A stretch of DNA of 64,000 bases from Rhizobium sp. RU33A (GTDB lineage Bacteria > Pseudomonadota > Alphaproteobacteria > Rhizobiales > Rhizobiaceae): assembly GCF_900156055.1 (NCBI RefSeq), contig NZ_FTMQ01000002.1:310001-374000 (forward strand), written 5' to 3'. Both the position numbers and the translations under genes were made by a program. A model generated the notes under the pieces. That model ran no database searches. It had not been told where the DNA came from and was given only the letters and a program-made list of their open reading frames with translations. Shown here piece after piece: positions 61,318 to 64,000 of the stretch; the first letter of the stretch is position 1, and every line of letters begins with the position of its first letter.

Positions 61318-62628
61318 ATGAGCACAGGTTTCTTCGGCAATATCCAGAAGATCAAATATGAAGGCGAAGGCAGCACCAATCCGCTGGCTTTCCGTCACTA
61401 CAATCCCGACGAGGTGGTGATGGGCAAGCGGATGGAAGACCATCTGCGCTTTGCGGTTGCCTATTGGCACACCTTCGTCTGGCCGGGCACCGACCCGTTC
61501 GGCGGCAACACGTTTGAACGTCAGTGGTTTGAGGACACGATGGCCGCGGCGAAGATGAAGGCCGATGTCGCCTTCGAATTCTTCCAGCTGCTGGGAACGC
61601 CCTACTACTGCTTCCACGATGCCGATGTTCGCCCTGAGGGCGCGAGCTTTGCCGAGAACACCAAGAACCTGAACGAGATCGTCGACTACTTCGCCAAAAA
61701 GCAGGAAGAGACGGGCGTCAAGCTGCTCTGGGGCACGGCGAACATGTTCTCGCATCGCCGCTACATGTCGGGCGCTGCGACCAACCCGGATCCCGATGTC
61801 TTCGCCTTTGCAGCCGCGACCGTGAAGACCTGCATGGATGCGACGCTGAAGCTCGGCGGTGAAAACTATGTTCTGTGGGGTGGCCGCGAAGGCTACGAGA
61901 CGCTGCTCAACACCGACCTCGGCCGAGAACTCGACCAGATGGGCCGCTTCCTCAACCTCGTCGTCGAATACAAGCACAAGATCGGCTTCAAGGGCGCGAT
62001 CCTGATCGAGCCGAAGCCGCAGGAGCCGTCGAAGCACCAGTACGACTACGATGTCGCGACCGTGTATGGCTTCCTGAAGCGCTACGGCCTCGAGAACGAA
62101 GTGAAGGTCAACATCGAGCAGGGCCATGCGATCCTCGCGGGCCACAGCTTCGAGCACGAACTGGCGCTTGCCAACGCGCTCGGCATCTTCGGCTCGATCG
62201 ACATGAACCGCAACGACTACCAGTCCGGCTGGGATACCGACCAGTTCCCGAACAATGTTCCGGAAATGGCGCTGGCCTATTACCAGGTCCTGCAGGCCGG
62301 CGGCTTCACGACGGGTGGCACCAACTTCGACGCCAAGCTGCGCCGTCAGTCGCTCGACGCCGAAGACCTGCTGATCGGCCATATCGGCGGTATGGACTGC
62401 TGCGCCCGCGGCCTGAAGGCTGCTGCCAAGATGGTGGAAGACAAGGCGCTGTCCGGCCCGCTTGGCTCGCGTTATGCCGGTTGGGACAAGGCCGAGAACC
62501 AGAAGATGCTGCGTGGCGAAGAAAGCCTCGATGCCATCGCTGCTCGCGTTGAAAGCCAGAACGTCAATCCGAAGCCGGTGTCCGGCAAGCAGGAACTGCT
62601 GGAAAACGTTGTTAATCGCTACGTTTGA
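61318..62628 (+). CDS. xylA: Xylose isomerase
   Basis: 436 residues, the usual length of proteobacterial xylose isomerases. The catalytic His/Asp pair is in [13 protein letters not shown], and metal ligands include the Glu in [18 protein letters not shown] and the later [17 protein letters not shown] stretch. It converts D-xylose to D-xylulose using two divalent metals. AAGGAGG lies about ten bases before the ATG. It is the end of the lacI-xylB-xylA cluster, followed by a terminator. Confidence 0.97.
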   Translation: MSTGFFGNIQKIKYEGEGSTNPLAFRHYNPDEVVMGKRMEDHLRFAVAYWHTFVWPGTDPFGGNTFERQWFEDTMAAAKMKADVAFEFFQLLGTPYYCFHDADVRPEGASFAENTKNLNEIVDYFAKKQEETGVKLLWGTANMFSHRRYMSGAATNPDPDVFAFAAATVKTCMDATLKLGGENYVLWGGREGYETLLNTDLGRELDQMGRFLNLVVEYKHKIGFKGAILIEPKPQEPSKHQYDYDVATVYGFLKRYGLENEVKVNIEQGHAILAGHSFEHELALANALGIFGSIDMNRNDYQSGWDTDQFPNNVPEMALAYYQVLQAGGFTTGGTNFDAKLRRQSLDAEDLLIGHIGGMDCCARGLKAAAKMVEDKALSGPLGSRYAGWDKAENQKMLRGEESLDAIAARVESQNVNPKPVSGKQELLENVVNRYV

Positions 62629-62646
62629 TTTCGGGTATCTTCGATG

Positions 62647-62685
62647 AAAAAAAGGGCCGGGGCGCGCAAGTGTCCTGGCCTTTTG
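62647..62685 (+). terminator. Terminator after xylA
   Basis: An A-rich arm plus GGCCGGG pairs imperfectly with CCTGGCC and a following TTTT, about 20 bp after the xylA stop. The stem has one bulge but the A/T extension makes it a good Rho-independent structure. Confidence 0.65.
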
Positions 62686-62696
62686 CATTCCTCAAG

Positions 62697-62848
62697 CGTC
62701 GTCATCCTCGGGCTCGTCCCGAGGATCTACCGAGGGTGGCTGCGGTTGAGACTTCTCCGGAATGCTGGGCGGCAGCTGCGGTCGCCTGAAGAGTCGAGTT
62801 TGCGGCAGGCGGCAGTGGATCCTCGGGACGAGCCCGAGGATGACGACG
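62697..62848. repeat. Long perfect inverted repeat (31-bp arms)
   Basis: Positions 62697-62727 and 62818-62848 are exact reverse complements (31 bp, each arm itself containing the smaller palindrome CCTCGGG...CCCGAGG) with 90 bp between. The central part contains no gene. It lies in the 291-bp convergent gap between xylA and the GreA-family gene. No transposase or terminal-repeat gene is present, so it looks like a further class of palindromic intergenic element. Confidence 0.85.
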
Positions 62849-62919
62849 TTTGCGGATTTGGGACATCCGTTGCCGGCCTCAGTTATGACTGCGGTGAAAG
62901 GTGTGCCCCCTTGGGCGGC

Positions 62920-63402
62920 TCAGCCTATGGCCGTAATCTCCAGTTCCTGGTCGCCGACCGTCACCACATCGCCCACACTCTTTCCCATCAGCTGGCTTGC
63001 GACCGGCGACACGAAGGAGATCGAGCCCGTCTTTGGGTCCGCCTCGTCCTCACCGACGATGCGGTAGGTCTGGACGCGGCCATCGTCGCGTTCGAAGGTG
63101 ACCTTGCTACCAAAGGCGACGACCGTGTTGTCGTCCGGGTCCGGGATCACCTGGGCGTTGTGCAGCCGTTCCGTCAGGTATTTGAGGTCACGATAGGGCA
63201 CGGCCGATTGGCGTCGACGCTCGTTGATGTCCTCGATTGCTTGTGCTGCGAGATAAGCGGCGCGTGCCTCTTCTGCGTGGGTCTCCAGGAGCCGGAAGCC
63301 TGACGCCGTCACAAAGTTGGGATGGGACGAGATCGGTCGATCCGGCAGATGGGTTTCTGCTGCGGTTTCCGAACTCTCTTCCTTGGTGAAGGCGACACTC
63401 AT
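62920..63402 (-). CDS. GreA/GreB-family transcription factor
   Basis: 160 residues. The C-terminal domain (about 85-160: FGSKVTFERDDGRVQTYRIVGEDEADPKTGSISFVSPVASQLMGKSVGDVVTV) is the FKBP-like domain of GreA. The N-terminal coiled coil is short and lacks the usual GDLxENAEY tip, reading SAVPYRDLKYLTERL instead, so a standard transcript-cleavage role is not certain. It may be a secondary-channel binding paralogue. It is a single gene, divergent from nothing in view, preceded on the minus strand by a LacI-family gene. Confidence 0.85.
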   Translation of the reverse strand: MSVAFTKEESSETAAETHLPDRPISSHPNFVTASGFRLLETHAEEARAAYLAAQAIEDINERRRQSAVPYRDLKYLTERLHNAQVIPDPDDNTVVAFGSKVTFERDDGRVQTYRIVGEDEADPKTGSISFVSPVASQLMGKSVGDVVTVGDQELEITAIG

Positions 63403-63518
63403 CTGTAACTTCCGATTGCTGGCAGGGACGGGCTATTGAACCGCCAATGTAGGTGTATGTTGGTCAACGGCCCAGACCGAATATGGGTCCATCTGCAAAG
63501 TATGGCGATGCGGCAAGG

Positions 63519-64000
63519 CTAATGCTTGGCCGGTCCGGCCACAGACCCCCGCACGATCAGGTCCGGCATCAGCAGGATTTCCTGGCGCTCGGTCGGGCGA
63601 TCGGCGAGTGACTTGATCAGCAGCGACATGGCCTGACGGCCGATCGCGGTGCGGGGCTGGCGGATGGTGGTGAGCGCGGGGTTCACATAGGTCGCCTGGG
63701 GCACGTCGTCGAAGCCGATGACGGAGAAGTCGTAGGGCAGGTCGTAGCCGCGGGCGGTCAGGCCGTTGATCACGCCGACGGCGGTCGCATCATTGACGCA
63801 CATGAATGCGGTCGGCAGCTGATCGCGCATGAAGAGTTGCTCGACGGCGAGGCGGCCGCTCTCGATCGTACCTTCCCCCTCCAGCACGAAGCGCTGGCCC
63901 GGCGGGATGCGCGCGGCATCGAGCGCAATGTCGAAGCCCTGGCGCCGACGCTGGTGGCCGAGCCTTGTCTTGCTGTCGCCGATGAAGGCGATGGAGCGGT
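63519..64000 (-). CDS. LacI-family transcriptional regulator, C-terminal part (cut by right window edge)
   Basis: The frame is open from the window edge to the stop at 63519, giving at least 159 residues; the helix-turn-helix and start lie outside. What is seen is the second half of the effector domain: SIAFIGDSKTRLGHQRRRQGF, FMCVNDATAVGVINGLTARG, FSVIGFDDVPQATYVNPALTTIRQP and MPDLIVRGS, all characteristic of LacI/GalR proteins. The target is unknown, although the nearby xyl genes make a sugar-related role likely. Confidence 0.9.
   Translation of the reverse strand, partial: RSIAFIGDSKTRLGHQRRRQGFDIALDAARIPPGQRFVLEGEGTIESGRLAVEQLFMRDQLPTAFMCVNDATAVGVINGLTARGYDLPYDFSVIGFDDVPQATYVNPALTTIRQPRTAIGRQAMSLLIKSLADRPTERQEILLMPDLIVRGSVAGPAKH

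Noticed and set aside
1-64000. tRNA, rRNA or CRISPR sequences
   Set aside because: Scanning the intergenic regions by eye showed no tRNA-like arm plus TTCGA loop arrangements and no regularly spaced direct repeats.

Overview
This is about 64 kb of high-GC DNA (roughly 60% by eye), densely coded in long same-strand runs. It looks like a chromosome segment of a Rhizobiaceae alphaproteobacterium (Rhizobium, Agrobacterium or Ciceribacter type). The grounds are the fused MaoC-phosphotransacetylase next to acetate kinase, a sitABCD manganese operon with two Mur-type boxes, an EcfG-type stress promoter, abundant ABC importers, and many RIME-like palindromic intergenic elements. No rRNA, tRNA, CRISPR array, prophage or insertion sequence was seen.

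Layout: 1-7.6 kb (minus strand) is a PotABCD-like importer followed by a NylB-like serine hydrolase and two tandem amidohydrolases, the last running off the left edge. A divergent amidase and a dipeptidase (8.1-10.7 kb) complete what looks like an uptake and hydrolysis locus for amide-bonded compounds. 10.7-14.6 kb holds maoC/pta-ackA-phnM behind an FNR/FixK-like box. 14.9-16.9 kb has a P1 peptidase and a PAP2 phosphatase. 16.9-24 kb is a peptide importer (two permeases and a binding protein on minus; an M20 hydrolase and a fused double ATPase on plus). 24-31.8 kb is mostly housekeeping: a nitrilase, an EI24 membrane protein, nth, DUF2244, an Ada-like protein, a ParD/ParE-like pair, a SorC regulator, transaldolase and an SH3-domain protein.

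31.9-37.5 kb matches the E. coli ydcSTUVW operon gene for gene (importer plus gamma-aminobutyraldehyde dehydrogenase). It is preceded by a LysR regulator and a DMT transporter. 39.8-45.2 kb is sitABCD followed on the same strand by a lone full-length arsA. Across the sit promoter sits a divergent gene for a histidine-rich membrane-anchored protein. 47-55.5 kb holds an M20 peptidase, lysS, gltX, a candidate stress-induced small RNA, an SLC13-type transporter, a TerC protein and a TetR regulator. 55.7-58.5 kb is emrAB, 58.7-62.6 kb is a LacI regulator with xylB-xylA, and the right end has a GreA-family gene and a LacI gene cut by the window edge.

The most interesting points are: (i) the sitABCD-arsA neighbourhood with the His-rich protein; (ii) a candidate small RNA between an EcfG-type promoter and a strong terminator at about 51.87-52.05 kb; (iii) the NylB/amidase/amidohydrolase uptake cluster; (iv) two copies of a modular intergenic element in which one hairpin has changed sequence but kept its pairing; and (v) loss of the catalytic-histidine segment in the MaoC domain of the phosphotransacetylase fusion. 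All functional statements come from reading the sequence and recalled family knowledge; no searches were run.
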